Shown here piece after piece: positions 44,257 to 59,900 of a DNA stretch of 64,000 bases (positions are counted from its first letter, which is position 1; every line of letters begins with the position of its first letter). The notes under the pieces were generated by a model. The model worked only from the letters and a program-made list of their open reading frames with translations, had not been told where the DNA came from and did not search any database. Origin of the DNA: Owenia fusiformis (taxonomy: Eukaryota > Annelida > Polychaeta > Sabellida > Oweniidae); assembly GCA_903813345.2 (NCBI GenBank), contig CAIIXF020000001.1:18555915-18619914 (forward strand). The letters are read 5' to 3'. The position numbers and the translations under genes were made by a program.

Positions 44257-47200
44257 GTAATGCATCTTTTTTAGTAACTTTTTGTTATAAGTGGAAAAAT
44301 TTCTTGAACGGTTTTAATAAAAAAAAATAAATAAAAAATTATCAAGAGGATATTGCAGTTCTGTTGCTTCAATTGTGGATGAAATGAAATCATTCAAAAT
44401 ATGCTCGATATAACTTAAATAATTAAACACTTTACAATTGGTCAGAATCCAGACTATTCTGTGTTAAGCTTAAATCTAATTGGTTCTAATGGGTGACGTT
44501 AACTTATAATTGTACAGAAATGGGTTGGGCACCATAGGTAGATGTTTCATCACCACCAAGAAATGGTGACACGAAATATTGCCATCTCTAACAAACTAAT
44601 GGTTGAATTGACTTGAAATTTCATACATTGAACATCTATAGAGATATCGCAAAACTACAATGTAATATTGTTCAAAATTGCTTATCAGGCTCCTGGTAAT
44701 CTTAAATTGTGGAGAATGGAACTAACTATGAAGAATGTGAGACACAATTGAAATACATCTTTCCTTGTGCACACATTAAACAAACAACACAATTTTTAGT
44801 TTTAGAAAACTGTTAGCTATTTATTTCTGGATGTACTCTGTATATATTGTCGTTTTCTTCAAGTATTTCCTATTATATTTCAGATACAATATTATCACCA
44901 AGAAAAAAGAATTACACTTAAGTCATTTAAATATTTTGGGCTCTACACAGGAATAGACTTTATCTTTATAAATTTATCTGTAGGATACACCCAGCACAAC
45001 TAAAAAGTCCTATCATTGTAATTGAATATAAATAGATTTTGGTTGTCAAACCTTTACCCTATGGTAATTAAGGATGGGACAGAATGAAAAATTTTGGAAC
45101 ATGAGTAGAACGGCCTTCAGTATGGGACATTTTCAGAATGGAAATCACTCAGATAGAAGAGAACTGAAATTAAAATTGATGGCCAATACTGATGTTCAGT
45201 TTTTTATTATTAAATTTTGGATAGAATTTGCATGTTTACAATCTAATAGGGGGAAAAGTACTAAAAGCGATGTGTTCTGTTCCATACTGAAAGTGCTGCC
45301 TCATATTTCACAGAATTGTAGTTACAAGCAACTGACCCATCCCTAATGGTAATAATTACTGTTCACTGTTGTTAATGGTGTCATGTTTTTATTAGCAACA
45401 ATTGGTGATTTATGAGAATTACATGCGGTACTTGTAGTAAATGAAATAACAAAACAAGTTAACTTGAAATGAGAATGTACAGTACTCATGGGGGTCTGTA
45501 TATGTGAGAACCATCTGTAAGCGATCCCCTCTGCAAATATTGTAACCCATCTTTTTTACAAATCCATAAACTTTAGTAATTTAGGAAATATTGCCATATT
45601 AAACATGAATTTAGATTGCATCTAGACTTTTTCAGATATTTACAAGATATTGTATTCATCTTTATATAACGCACACGTGATGCAAAAATGATGGGAGATA
45701 ACCTGTATGGCCTGCATTCTCATATGATGCACTAAAGAGCCACTAAGTCCATTCTGTGAGCAGTCACTCAGTGTGTTTATTGTTCTTTCACTGCAGAAGT
45801 TAATTCAGTTTTCCTTGGGACCTCAGTCTCACTGACATTCAGAGTTTACATAAATATTTCTTTACATGACTTTTTTTAATGTGACAGCTGACAGCATATA
45901 GCGTACTGAAACAACACTGATGAATCATATGGAAATCCAAGTGAATCAAGAATTTGAAGAAACAAGAAAGAAAGCAAGATCACACTGGACAAAATGCTAG
46001 GAGATTGCCCAATAATTTGGAAATGAAGATGTAATTCTGAAATCTAAGTAAAGGCACCCTCTGAGTGCAGGGCTTCAGACAGCATTCACAAAGTGATAGT
46101 GGATGATGTCTGGGACCCTGTGATTGAGATAAAGGACATTGCCTCTTAAATCAGAACTCAGAAAAACGAACCAGTTTCATGTCACCAAAGCTTAATATGT
46201 TACATCGGTGGCTCTGTATAATACGCATACTTTTAGGTGCTCACTAAGACAGAATGAATTGTATATCAATTAGAAACTGAAACCATCAACCTGATTGCCA
46301 CAAGGAAAACACACAAAACACAAAAATTAATGATCATATTCATTTTGTTTCGCTAATAGAACATATTGCATCTTATTCATTTATACTAAATATGGCTTCA
46401 ACGAAGTTTTGGAGATTCAAAATGACTGCTCCGTATCTGACAATTGTATTGGCTCTACTATAACTTGACCACCCAGCCTGTAGTATGAAAGAAATGTCAA
46501 TGGTGACATGCCTTCGCCCAATAAACACTTGCTATTCATTTCAATTACAAATTATCACAATTTTTAAAAAATAAGTCTAACGACAAATGGAATGGAGATG
46601 TGTGTATGGCTAAAATTGACTTTGACAAAATGCATCCCCTGGTTATAGCACGTATTATAGGAGTTTTACAGTATTAAAGCACCTGGATTGACAAATTGGT
46701 GGCCAAATGAAAGCATGGCCAAAAGTTCTTTTTACAAATTTTTTTTCCTACCTTCAATTCAATGTCAGATAATTTCAACAACTCATGTCTAATGTGCATT
46801 GTAGCGCTTGTTACAAAAAGCTTGTAATTAGAATGCAATATGAGAAAAATGTGTCAATTTTTTATGAGTCTATTATTGTCTGACTGTTGTCATAATGAAA
46901 ACTAGCACTTTTTTCCATACTGGTTTTCACTTGTAATTAAACTTCCCTGTTTCATTTAAACTTGAAATACTACGTTTAAAACATCTCTGTGCATTGTTCT
47001 ACAACCAGAACTATAAAGAATACAAATCCATCAATTCTGCACTGTAAAATTTTTGTGTAAGCATTAAAAAATATAAGCTCCACAAAATAAATGATTGAGT
47101 CTACTAAATGAATGTACATGAAGTTTTTGAAAGTTAGCAAATGTGGTGGTACATGGGGTATATTTCAAAAGTCAGTCATTCTGTTGATTATATATGATGT

Positions 47201-47995
47201 ATCCTAACTAAAATATTCAGACTTCAAGGAATAAAGAGTTTTTTCTTTATGAATTTTTGTCAGCTTAGAAGTCCAGTCAAACAAATGTAATTAATTTCAT
47301 TAATCTACATGTATTCCTCTCTCTCTTCATCAACATATCTGTTGATTTCAAAACAAGTCTTAATCACCGGTCTCACATATTGAAATGGCCCTAGGTACTA
47401 CTCCTCAAAAAGTCATGGGGAAATTATGTCATGACCGGACCAAAGTTTTTTTATCAATACTGGCCATACAAAGAAAAAAACAATTCAATACTGGCCTTGT
47501 GAATGATGTGATCCTATATGCTGTATTCTCTCTAGTAAATGCACTCTGCAGCTCCAAAGTTGTTACTCTGAAGTTGCCAGTTTTTCATGAAAAAGTAGGG
47601 TGTGTGTTTCTTAGAGTATGTGCATCTATTAGAGAGAATACGGTCGGTTCTTTGTGTGAGCCAATAAATCAGTTTTTATACACTTGAATGATATTCCCAT
47701 GAATTATTTAACACGGTGTACAGTTAGATCATTTAGCCACAAGGTGTCCTGGAATATCCTAACAACAATGTCCAGCTTGGAGTATCAATATCCTGATCCA
47801 ATGTGGGGGAAGTGATCGCTTTTGGGACACCCTGTAGATCAAATCTAGGGGCTCCCTTTATATTGTGTAGTTGCAACTTTTCTACTCAAAGCAGAAATAT
47901 GAGAACTTTCCAACCAAAGTAGAGCCATGTATCATGAACCTTATTATTACAGGCAACAACTGCTATATCTCCCCATGTAGAAAATATACTATATT
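44257..47995. other. Intergenic interval between convergent PRPF38A and BIRC6-like genes
   Basis: About 3.7 kb lies between the PRPF38A 3' end (plus) and the BIRC6-like stop codon (minus). Open frames such as 47385-47687 are short, without recognisable motifs. It must contain the 3' UTR and polyadenylation site of the BIRC6-like gene, but no clear minus-strand AATAAA was found within 1 kb. Otherwise it is unremarkable AT-rich DNA. Confidence 0.5.
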
Positions 47996-50900
47996 TCACT
48001 TAATTTTCTGTTGCCTTGGTAACCCTGCCGAGCTACATAGATTGGCAAGATTAGGAGGGGGTTGTAGTTTATTGAGTTCAGTTTTTAAGTTTTGTACAAC
48101 TCTTTCTAATTTACTGCTTTTACTTCTTCGTACCCAGCCTTCCACTTCCTGCAATGACAAAGAACAAGTCTCTAATGAAAATGTTGTCAGTAATTCTGAT
48201 CTGACAGTACAATATTTGTTTTGTCTTGTCATGATTTTGCTGATAAAATGAATGATTCATTACAGGTACTCATCAAAAAACTTTTGCATGGAACAGAGTG
48301 CACCTGTGTGTGCAAAAACACATGGCGTCCGTCCTGATATATTCACTAAAACTGATTATTGTACAGATATCCTCATTGATTCTTTTCTTTTACTACCTAA
48401 TTTCATTCAATTTTGCACTTCAAAATACAATTGTTACAACTTACAACATACTATACAAAAACCTGAATCTTGATACTTACCTCAAGTATTCTGTCTTTTT
48501 TTAAGTAAAAATGTGATTTTATGACATCGGAGAAACCTTCGCTGGGATTCTGCAACTGATTTATCATTCCCCATTTTATTGTGTTTGTTCGCACATCTAA
48601 AAAAGAATTACTATACAATGAGTTTGGATTCAGTTTGGATCCTATTTAATTCCTAGTCTTTTCTGCACTAGGTTGTACAAGATAATTTAGACAGTACTGT
48701 TTTTGTTTATAATCTTTATAAGTTTCTAAATAAAAGTTCTAAATAAAAATCATCTTAAACTTTTTATATGTTTTTGTTTTAATGTCTAAATATTTTCATT
48801 TAATTTTTATTTAAGACTGGACACTAGGGACTCTGGACCCCATGTTGCTACCATACTACCATAATAGCACAATAGTACAAAAAACATCATAAATTATTTC
48901 TGTATCCAGTACACACACCTGCATTGTATTCAGCACTGTGTCTTTTGCCAGCATCTGTTCCTATTTCCTGCTCATAGCCAGGTTCATTAAAGTAAGGCTC
49001 TGGCACAAGAATCAATGATTGTATGGACACTAGCACCTGAAACATTTCTCAACCGTTTCAAGTTTTCATACATGTCTTTTATTTACTATCTTATATGTAT
49101 GCACTTATATATGTAACTTTACAAGGGTCATCCAAAAAGTCTTGAAATTTTGCTCTAATCCAGAGTATTTTTATTAGAGAAGGGTCGGTTACGGTTCGGT
49201 TCGATTAACCGCGTTTTTTTGCCTCACGGTTCTACTGGGACCGTCTGATCACCAAGAACCGAGTCCAAAACGGTTCCATCATTCCCGGGGAAATACTTTA
49301 TTTTCGTGCAGTGTAACATGAATACCAAATTTTTGCGCAAATAATTACAGCTCTATTTCATCTAAATAGCGAATGAAAGTACCATTTAAACGACAATTGA
49401 ACAACTTTAAACGATCCATACGGTAATAAAATCGTTTCCTTGGATATTTCATTGTTCTTCCACGTCTCGATGGAACATAATTCTACTTGCCAGCATGAAT
49501 TTATTTCGCGCGGGAACACTTGTGTTTAACAAGAAAATGCAGCAAACTCCTCGAGTCGAGGTCTCCAAGTCAAAAAATGCCTGACCCTCTCATATATCTG
49601 TTGATTATCCTGTTTATAACTGATTCAAGAGCTTTGCACTGAACGAACCTATATGCCTATTTGTTATTTGTTTAGTTGTTGGTTGGGTAACATGTTTATG
49701 ACGTCACAAATGATGCGAAGAATCTTTAAACCAATCAGTGAAGTCTGTATTAATTGTTTGTTTAGTTGTTGATGCTGTAATAAGTGTACGACGTAACAGG
49801 TGATTGCATCATATTCCAGCCACGCCATTTTACGACATTGCATAATTTTAGCTGATTTTGGCTTCATTTCACTTTATTTGAAAGACTTTTAAAAATATAA
49901 TAATGAGTCAGTATTTTTTCTTATAAATATTAATATTTGAATTTGAGGTCAAAGTCCGAAAATTTGATCAACTGATTGAAATCACATTTTAAAGAGGTGA
50001 AGAAGTGAATAATTACAGGAGCAAACGTGATCAATGGTTTGAGGTCTCCCGCAAAGTAGTCGCTACGCTCCTACTTTGCGCTGCCTTCGGCAGAGGAGAC
50101 CTCGAAAAAATGGCGGACAGTTTTCGAAGTCTTAGGCAAAGAGCTAGTAAAACCATAATAGAGCCTTTCCCCGCGATGCCTAAGTTGGATGCTTGGAAGT
50201 ATTCGGTTTCTACGATGAGAATACGTCTACCCTATGTCGGTTGTGCAACACGACATTGAAATACGCTGCAGGTTTCCAATTTTTGTGATAGAAACTTTTT
50301 GTAAATTTTTTTAATTTTAAAAATTAAGACCGCGATCTTTATTAGACTTCAATTCATTCCCTATCTCGTAACTGCCTCCTATTACCCACTCATAGTAACA
50401 TTTTTTATGACTGATATATACACTTTTTCATGTGTCCTACCTCAGGTCCCAAGTCAGGTTGAGAATTTGGGTAAACACCCCCTAGCCCACTGCACTGTTA
50501 TTCCAAACTGAAGGACATCTGTGCTATCCATATAATTTTACTTTTCAGGAAAAACACTGTCTGCCGTGAGGAAACATATTGAAAGGTCTTACCCAACCAT
50601 ACCCAGTTTAGAAAGGAATCCCTCCCATCTAACACGGGGCAAGCAACTTGTTGATAGCCACATACAAATAGTTCAATTCTAGTTATTTAATTCCATAAAT
50701 ATTCAATGATTATCAGCTATCATCATTCCATATTGATCATTTATAAGATTGAAAATAAAATTATATCCCCTAATAATACAAAATAAAAGTGAAACACCTT
50801 TTTATGTTGCCATATTTGTGGCACCAATTGCAATTTATGAGGCCCACCTTATTAAGTATATGATTTAAGAACCGACCGAACCGAGAGACAAGAACCGAGA

Positions 50901-53900
50901 ATCATCCCGAACCGAACCGAACCGTGACCGACCCTTCTCTAATTTTTATGTCTATATTAGAATATCAAAAAAATCAAATTAAAATAAGATCTAAATAAGA
51001 TATGATCACTTGGTTGTACATTTGTGAGTTACATGTAAATACAGCGCTTGCCTGTGTAGATGTGGTTACCTGTGGACATGTAGCTTACCTGTTTGGATTA
51101 TGATTGCAAATATAAGGTGACTTACCTGTAACAGTGTGGAGGTGATCTCATTCCAGGTCTCCCCCTGTTGACCCTCCCAAGTCCCTAGAAGTGACAAACA
51201 CACTTTGCCACAGCTGCAACACAAATATGAAATAAATAACATAACATGCGTGAAAAACAGTATAGAATACATTCAAAAGGCCAATGTTTCCAAAGATAAT
51301 ATATGACCTATATCTGTATTAAAAATAATTCTTGCTTTTAACATATAACTGATAGCTTTAATCTGATCTATGCTACATAGGAGGTAACTGGCTGAAGAAA
51401 TATCAGAATATCTAAGTTTTGTGTTAAGTTAGTAACTGACATATCTTAAAAAATTATTATAGATATAACTTACTTGTATAAGTTAGGATTAAATCTCACT
51501 GTTCCACCACCAGTAGTCTACAACAGAACATTTGAAAATAATTAATGAAGATTGGTCAATGGATAATAAAATTGTCAATTACTTATTGATCACCCCTTGT
51601 ATTACCTTGAGCCACTTTGGCTGTTTCAAGGAAAGCTTATGATGCTTTTAACTGGAAATATTAGATAGGGTAGTAGTGAATGATGAACATTTTGAAATCA
51701 TAAATTCAAAATGGCAGCCACAAGTAGATTTTTTAATATCATTTTCTACAATTTACAAAAATATTCGGATAAACTACTAATTTTAATGATCAAACATGAG
51801 TCAAGCCAATTAATGTTCAACTGCCATCTACAAATATATAAATAAATGAATTTCCTGCTCACCTGTAAGTTTACTAATGGAGGTGCCTTGGGATATGCAA
51901 AGGGGAAGAATATGTCAAATGTAAAACATCCCCCAGAGTATGGCGTTCCTTCTGGCCTGAAAATAGGTAGAAAAAAAAACTTTATGTTACGTCCAGATGA
52001 ACATCCAGTGAGAATATCTACCGAATGTCAATGTATGTGTAGATCACAAATGCCATATTTACTCTGTGATGATGATCCTTATTACTAGCACTCCAATTAT
52101 GACCTCTACTTGCCATGTGATCATGACCTCTTCTAAACCATTAATTATACCCATTCTTACAACATGTGATAATGTCCCCTTCTTAACCTGTGATCATGGC
52201 CCCTGTTTCACTTTGATAATCGCCACTATTCTTCTGGGATTATGACCCAGTTTATCCAGTTTCTTATCATGATGTTCACTCTTATCATGCTAATTGCTGC
52301 CTCTACTTATCAAATAATCATTTCCCATCATGAGATCATAGCCCCATTTTCCTGGGATTTAAATCCTAATTTCCCGGTGCTTTATAGCCCTTACTTACCC
52401 AGTGATCATGGCCTTCATGAGTGTGAGCTTGTCATCATCTGTGCGTACAAATATGGATGATGAGAGATCTATGGGTAATGATGTTGACAGGGACGTTATC
52501 TCCTGTGCGATACGGAACACTTGAGACTGACTAGGTGTTGGGCTTTTCTTGAAATCTCCCAGATAATGATGAGCATTAGATCCTTCTGCTACAAAATATA
52601 AATATAAGATGCAAAATGTCACCACCTGCCATTTGTTAGAAACACCATTTGTTAACTCCTTAACGCCTGATCCTTAAAGTGGTTAAAATTGGTGAAATGT
52701 GCATTAAATATTAATTTAAATGCTTTTTATTCAATATTATACAAATATATGACTGTCATATATCAAAATGAAGAGAATTAGCCATGTTTCTCATTTTTAC
52801 CTAATTTGCATAAATTATGCAAAAATAATGATGTCATAGTGACGTCACAAGGCTGAAATTGAGCATTTTATTTCATTAAATTGAGTCATATCTCTACAGT
52901 CAATACAGTTTTTCTCAAATACTGTTCAATTATTGCAATTTTGAAAAACATGGATTTGTTCTCCTTGATTTAAGCTTTAAAATGGTATATTACATGATGG
53001 GTATAAGGAAGATTTGGTGTAACTAGATTATGTTAAAGTTTGCGATGCCAAGCCAAAAATTCCAGGAATCGTGGAAAATCTCAGAAAATTATGTCGAAAT
53101 GTTTAATTGAAATATGTAATCTATAACAAATAAACTTTTAACTTGAATAATTTTTATTATATATTATAGGCCATACTAAGGGGGATTGCTCATATACTGT
53201 TTTTGCCTAATTTGCATATACTGTAAAACGGGTAATTTTGACACCGGGAAATTTTAGCGATTTTTCAATTTTAGGGGGTTTTAGCGCGGGAAATTTTAGC
53301 GAAATGAAGATTAATCTTTAAAAAATCAAATTAGCGAAATGCATTAGAAATTGTATCATTTATGGCAGAAGAATCAATAACAGACATGACAGAGGAATTA
53401 TCAAAATGTAAGACTTCTAACGCACATGGTATTGGTCCAAACTACTGTTATCTCATCTGACTAATCACAAAATCACGGTAGCATTTAAAATCGTTGATTT
53501 TTCGGTCGAGCACTGAACGAAACGCTCCTTAAATACTAGTATTCTTGTTGTTTCCCGGGAATTTGCAAATTTTAGCGCCTGGTTTATTTTAACCCCGGTT
53601 TATTTTAGCGAATTGAATTTTTAGCGAAACTATAGCGATCGCTAACAATCGCTAACAATTACCCCTCGCTAACAATACCCGTTTTACAGTATTATGAAAA
53701 TATAGCGATGTCATAAGATGACGCAAGAACGGTTTGTTCCGTCAACTAAATTCCATATTCAGGAATAAATAATTTTTATTACCCGAGATTCAGTTGATAA
53801 ATGTTTAATAACCCAGTTCTGTTTCATAACAGCTTTAAAAATGATAAACTACATGAAGCATAGAAAAATAATATACTGTCACGACTCACTAGAATAAACC

Positions 53901-56900
53901 AGACGATCTGCGATAAGGTACTGATATTTGACAAATCGATGAAAATCATGACTCTACAATGTTTTGAAGAAATAATAGATGTATAAAGATGTGTTAAAAG
54001 CAAATTTCTGCTTGTGAATGTCTGTTTGTTCATGTACTCATTATGTTTGATTGCTAATAAACCAGATAGATCATGAACATGCAAGTAATCCTCAAACTGC
54101 TTGGCCTTCCATGGGTTTCCCCAACAAAGGCTTCTGATACACCCCCCCCCCTGAATCCCTATGCTCCCCCCTGAATTCCTATGCCCCCCTCCCTATACTA
54201 CTCAACATTTTTCAAAATATATTTGTGTTGATTGTCCTACACACCTTGCAAGAAGATTTTAATGTGCCATGACATCTTACAGTAGCTATAAGAGTGAGGA
54301 AAGACGAAAAATAGTGAAAAAATAAAGTTTTTCACCTATTATCGCCCACTATAAAATCGGCCATAAAAATTAACAGAGTGAATTCATCTGCCATTCAAGG
54401 TTTTGTAGGTGCATAAAGGTAGTAAAATTAACAATATAGTAACCCTTTACACCCTATATGTGTTTCAATTGGAAATATTGATGAACTGATCTCACAAAGC
54501 ATGGATATTGAGAAAATATTTTTAGATTGAAAATTGAATTTTTCTCAGAAATCGGGCCTTGATTGACTTGAATGAAAACGAACATATTCTTACCTTTTTC
54601 ATCAATCTAGCTCATCTTCTCTACGTTCGCTGATACCCCTAGGTATTATAATACTTGAAACTAGTTTCAGAAAGTGCATCTGTTGCCCCTAGATGGCTTG
54701 ATATTTCAATAATTATATTTTAAATTTCGCGGTTCAGCCTCTTGGTCGAACCGGAAATCAATAATTTCAAAAATATTTAAATTTTTTCTTTTGCATTATT
54801 TTTTGGTCAATAACAACAAAATTGGTCAAAATAAGTGAACAAAGCAGTATTCTATGAATGTATTTATATTTATTCACAACTTTATATAACAATTATAGGG
54901 AAATAGCGTGGAAAGATGCAATTATATTTTGGTAAGATTTTTCTTTATCAGGTGACGTCATAAACCCGTCAAATCGATCATATATGATCGATTAGGCATG
55001 ACGGAGTTAAGGACGCTATTTGATAGATGTAGACCGTGGAACGCCAACTTATGGTGGTGACATAAAAATCATAAAAAATAATCAAAATCAGATAACAGCT
55101 GGTGTGTAGATACAATCATGTTTTTGATTTATTCATTATGATGGGTGTAGATTCTTCAAAGACTAATCACCAAAAGGTCATTCATTATAAGCTTGGTGGA
55201 AAAAATCTGAAGGGCGTTCAGAACTGGGGCGAGTATGAGGAAAATCAATGTTTACCCTCAAATGCAAAGGTTTCCTGCTAAAATCAACACATAATTCACA
55301 TAAATATGTAGGGCAAGTGACATAGACTATAATAGTTCATTACTTACTTGATATTTCAACTGAGTCAAATAGCAGATCTTTCAGAGCCATTCTGTAGTTT
55401 GCTTCTAATTCGCTTAACTGAAATCATCAAAGTTTTTATTCAGGTGATTACTCAAATGATACGACATTTTACAATGACAGTTATAAACTACTTTAAATAT
55501 ATAGTATTAAGCTGGATTATGAGGACATAGTATTATTGACAAGTCATTTACATGAATAGTAATTCCTTGTATGACTAATCTTACCTTATCTGCAGTGTTG
55601 TGTTTAAGAAGGGGAGTGCTGGACATGTCTGTATCACTGCTCTGACTGCTACTGCTACTGGAACTAAAGCTGTTCCCACTGCGCTTTATGGCACCTACAT
55701 AATATATTCACAACATTGTATTTTTTCTATCTGCGCTTTATGGCACCTACATAATATATTAACAACATTGTATTCTTTCTATCTGCGCTTTATGGCACCT
55801 ACATAATATATTCACAACATTGTATTCTTTCTATCTGCGCTTTATGGCACCTACATGATATATTCACAACATTGTATTCTTTCTATATGTGCTTTAAGGC
55901 ACCTACATAATATATTCACAACATTGTATTCTTTCTATCTGCGCTTTATGGCACCTGCATAATATATTCACAACATTGTATTCTTTCTATCTGCGCTTTA
56001 TGGCACCTACATAATATATTCTCTACATTGTATCTTTCTATCTGCGCTTTATGGCACCTACATAATACATTCACAACATTGTATTCTTTCTATCTGCGCT
56101 TTATGGCACCTGCTTAATATATTCACAACATTGTATTCTTTCTCTCTGCGTTTTATGGCACCTACATAATATATTCACTACATTGTATTCTTTCTCTCTG
56201 CGTTTTATGGCACCTACATAATATATTCACAACATTGTATTCTTTCTATCTGCGCTTTATGGCACCTGCTTAATATATTCACAACATTGTATTCTTTCTC
56301 TCTGCGTTTTATGGCACCTACATTATATATTCACAACATTGTATTCTTTCTATCTGCCTTTATGGCACCTACATAATATATTCACAACATTGTATTCTTT
56401 CTATCTGCGCTTTATGGCACCTACATAATATATTCACAACATTGTATTCTTTCTATCTGCGCTTTATGGCACCTACATAATATATTCACAACATTGTATT
56501 CTTTCTATCTGCGCTTTATGGCACCTGCTTAATATATTCACAACATTGTATTCTTTCTCTCTGCGTTTTATGGCACCTACATAATATATTCACTACATTG
56601 TATTCTTTCTCTCTGCGTTTTATGGCACCTACATAATATATTCACAACATTGTATTCTTTCTATCTGCGCTTTATGGCACCTGCTTAATATATTCACAAC
56701 ATTCTATTCTTTCTCTCTGCGTTTTATGGCACCTACATAACATATTCACAACATTGTATTCTTTCTATCTGCGCTTTATGGCACCTACATAATATATTCA
56801 CAACATTGTATTCTTTCTATCTGCGCTTTATGGCACCTACATGATATATTCACAACATTGTATTCTTTCTATATGCGCTTTAAGGCACCTACATAATATA

Positions 56901-59900
56901 TTCACAACATTGTATTCTTTCTATCTGCGCTTTATGGCACCTGCATAATATATTCACAACATTGTATTCTTTCTATCTGCGCTTTATGGCACCTACATAA
57001 TATATTCACTACATTGTATCTTTCTATCTGCACTTTATGGCACCTACATAATACATTCACAACATTGTATTCTTTCTATCTGCGCTTTATGGCACCTGCT
57101 TAATATATTCACAACATTGTATTCTTTCTCTCTGCGTTTTATGGCACCTACATAATATATTCACTACATTGTATTCTTTCTCTCTGCGTTTTATGGCACC
57201 TACATAATATATTCACAACATTGTATTCTTTCTATCTGCGCTTTATGGCACCTGCTTAATATATTCACAACATTGTATTCTTTCTCTCTGCGTTTTATGG
57301 CACCTACATTATATATTCACAACATTGTATTCTTTCTATCTGCCTTTATGGCACCTACATAATATATTCACAACATTGTATTCTTTCTATCTGCGCTTTA
57401 TGGCACCTACATAATATATTCACAACATTGTATTCTTTCTATCTGCGCTTTATGGCACCTACATAATATATTCACAACATTGTATTCTTTCTATCTGCGC
57501 TTTATGGCACCTACATAATATATTCACAACATTGTATTCTTTCTATCTGCGCTTTATGCCACCTGCTTAATATATTCACAACATTGTATTCTTTCTCTCT
57601 GCGTTTTATGGCACCTACATAATATATTCACTACATTGTATTCTTTCTCTCTGCGTTTTATGGCACCTACATAATATATTCACAACATTGTATTCTTTCT
57701 ATCTGCGCTTTATGGCACCTGCTTAATATATTCACAACATTCTATTCTTTCTCTCTGCGTTTTATGGCACCTACATAACATATTCACAACATTGTATTCT
57801 TTCTATCTGCGCTTTATGGCACCTACATAATATATTCAGAACATTGTATTCTTTCTATCTGCACTTTATGGCACCTACATAATATATTCACAACAGTGTA
57901 TTCTTTCTATTTGCGCTTTATGGCACCTACATAATATATTCACAACATTGTATTCTTTCTATCTGCGCTTTATGGCACCTGCTTAATATATTCACAACAT
58001 TCTATTCTTTCTCTCTGCGTTTTATGGCACCTACATAATATATTCACAACATTGTATTCTTTCTATCTGCGCTTTATGGCACCTACATAATATATTCAGA
58101 ACATTGTATTCTTTCTATCTGCGCTTTATGGCACCTACATAATATATTCACAACATTGTATTCTTTCTATCTGCGCTTTATGGCACCTACATAATATATT
58201 CACAACATTGTATTCTTTCTATCTGCGCTTTATGGCACCTACATAATATATTCACAACATTGTATTCTTTCTATCTGCGCTTTATGGCACCTACATAATA
58301 TATTCACAACATTGTATTCTTTCTATCTGCGCTTTATGCCACCTGCTTAATATATTCACAACATTGTATTCTTTCTCTCTGCGTTTTATGGCACCTACAT
58401 AATATATTCACTACATTGTATTCTTTCTCTCTGCGTTTTATGGCACCTACATAATATATTCACAACATTGTATTCTTTCTATCTGCGCTTTATGGCACCT
58501 GCTTAATATATTCACAACATTCTATTCTTTCTCTCTGCGTTTTATGGCACCTACATAACATATTCACAACATTGTATTCTTTCTATCTGCGCTTTATGGC
58601 ACCTACATAATATATTCAGAACATTGTATTCTTTCTATCTGCACTTTATGGCACCTACATAATATATTCACAACAGTGTATTCTTTCTATTTGCGCTTTA
58701 TGGCACCTACATAATATATTCACAACATTGTATTCTTTCTATCTGCGCTTTATGGCACCTGCTTAATATATTCACAACATTCTATTCTTTCTCTCTGCGT
58801 TTTATGGCACCTACATAATATATTCACAACATTGTATTCTTTCTATCTGCGCTTTATGGCACCTACATAATATATTCAGAACATTGTATTCTTTCTATCT
58901 GCGCTTTATGGCACCTACATAATATATTCACAACAGTGTATTCTTTCTATTTGGGCTTTATGGCACCTACATAATATATTCACAACATTGTATTTTTTCT
59001 ATCTGCGCTTTTTGGCACCTACAAAATATATTCACAACATTGTATTCTTTCTATCTGCGCTTTATGGCACCTACATAATATATTCAGAACATTGTATTCT
59101 TTCTATCTGCGCTTTATGGCACCTACATAATATATTCACAACATTGTATTCTTTCTATCTGCGCTTTATGCCACCTGCTTAATATATTCACAACATTGTA
59201 TTCTTTCTCTCTGCGTTTTATGGCACCTACATAATATATTCACTACATTGTATTCTTTCTCTCTGCGTTTTATGGCACCTACATAATATATTCACAACAT
59301 TGTATTCTTTCTATCTGCGCTTTATGGCACCTGCTTAATATATTCACAACATTCTATTCTTTCTCTCTGCGTTTTATGGCACCTACATAACATATTCACA
59401 ACATTGTATTCTTTCTATCTGCGCTTTATGGCACCTACATAATATATTCAGAACATTGTATTCTTTCTATCTGCACTTTATGGCACCTACATAATATATT
59501 CACAACAGTGTATTCTTTCTATTTGCGCTTTATGGCACCTACATAATATATTCACAACATTGTATTCTTTCTATCTGCGCTTTATGGCACCTGCTTAATA
59601 TATTCACAACATTCTATTCTTTCTCTCTGCGTTTTATGGCACCTACATAATATATTCACAACATTGTATTCTTTCTATCTGCGCTTTATGGCACCTACAT
59701 AATATATTCAGAACATTGTATTCTTTCTATCTGCGCTTTATGGCACCTACATAATATATTCACAACATTGTATTCTTTCTATCTGCGCTTTATGGCACCT
59801 ACATAATATATTCACAACATTGTATTCTTTCTATCTGCGCTTTATGGCACCTACATAATATATTCACAACATTGTATTCTTTCTATCTGCGCTTTATGGC

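Noticed and set aside
47385-47687. 100-codon plus-strand frame in the intergenic interval
   Set aside because: No known domain, no splice partners and no promoter features; length is compatible with chance.
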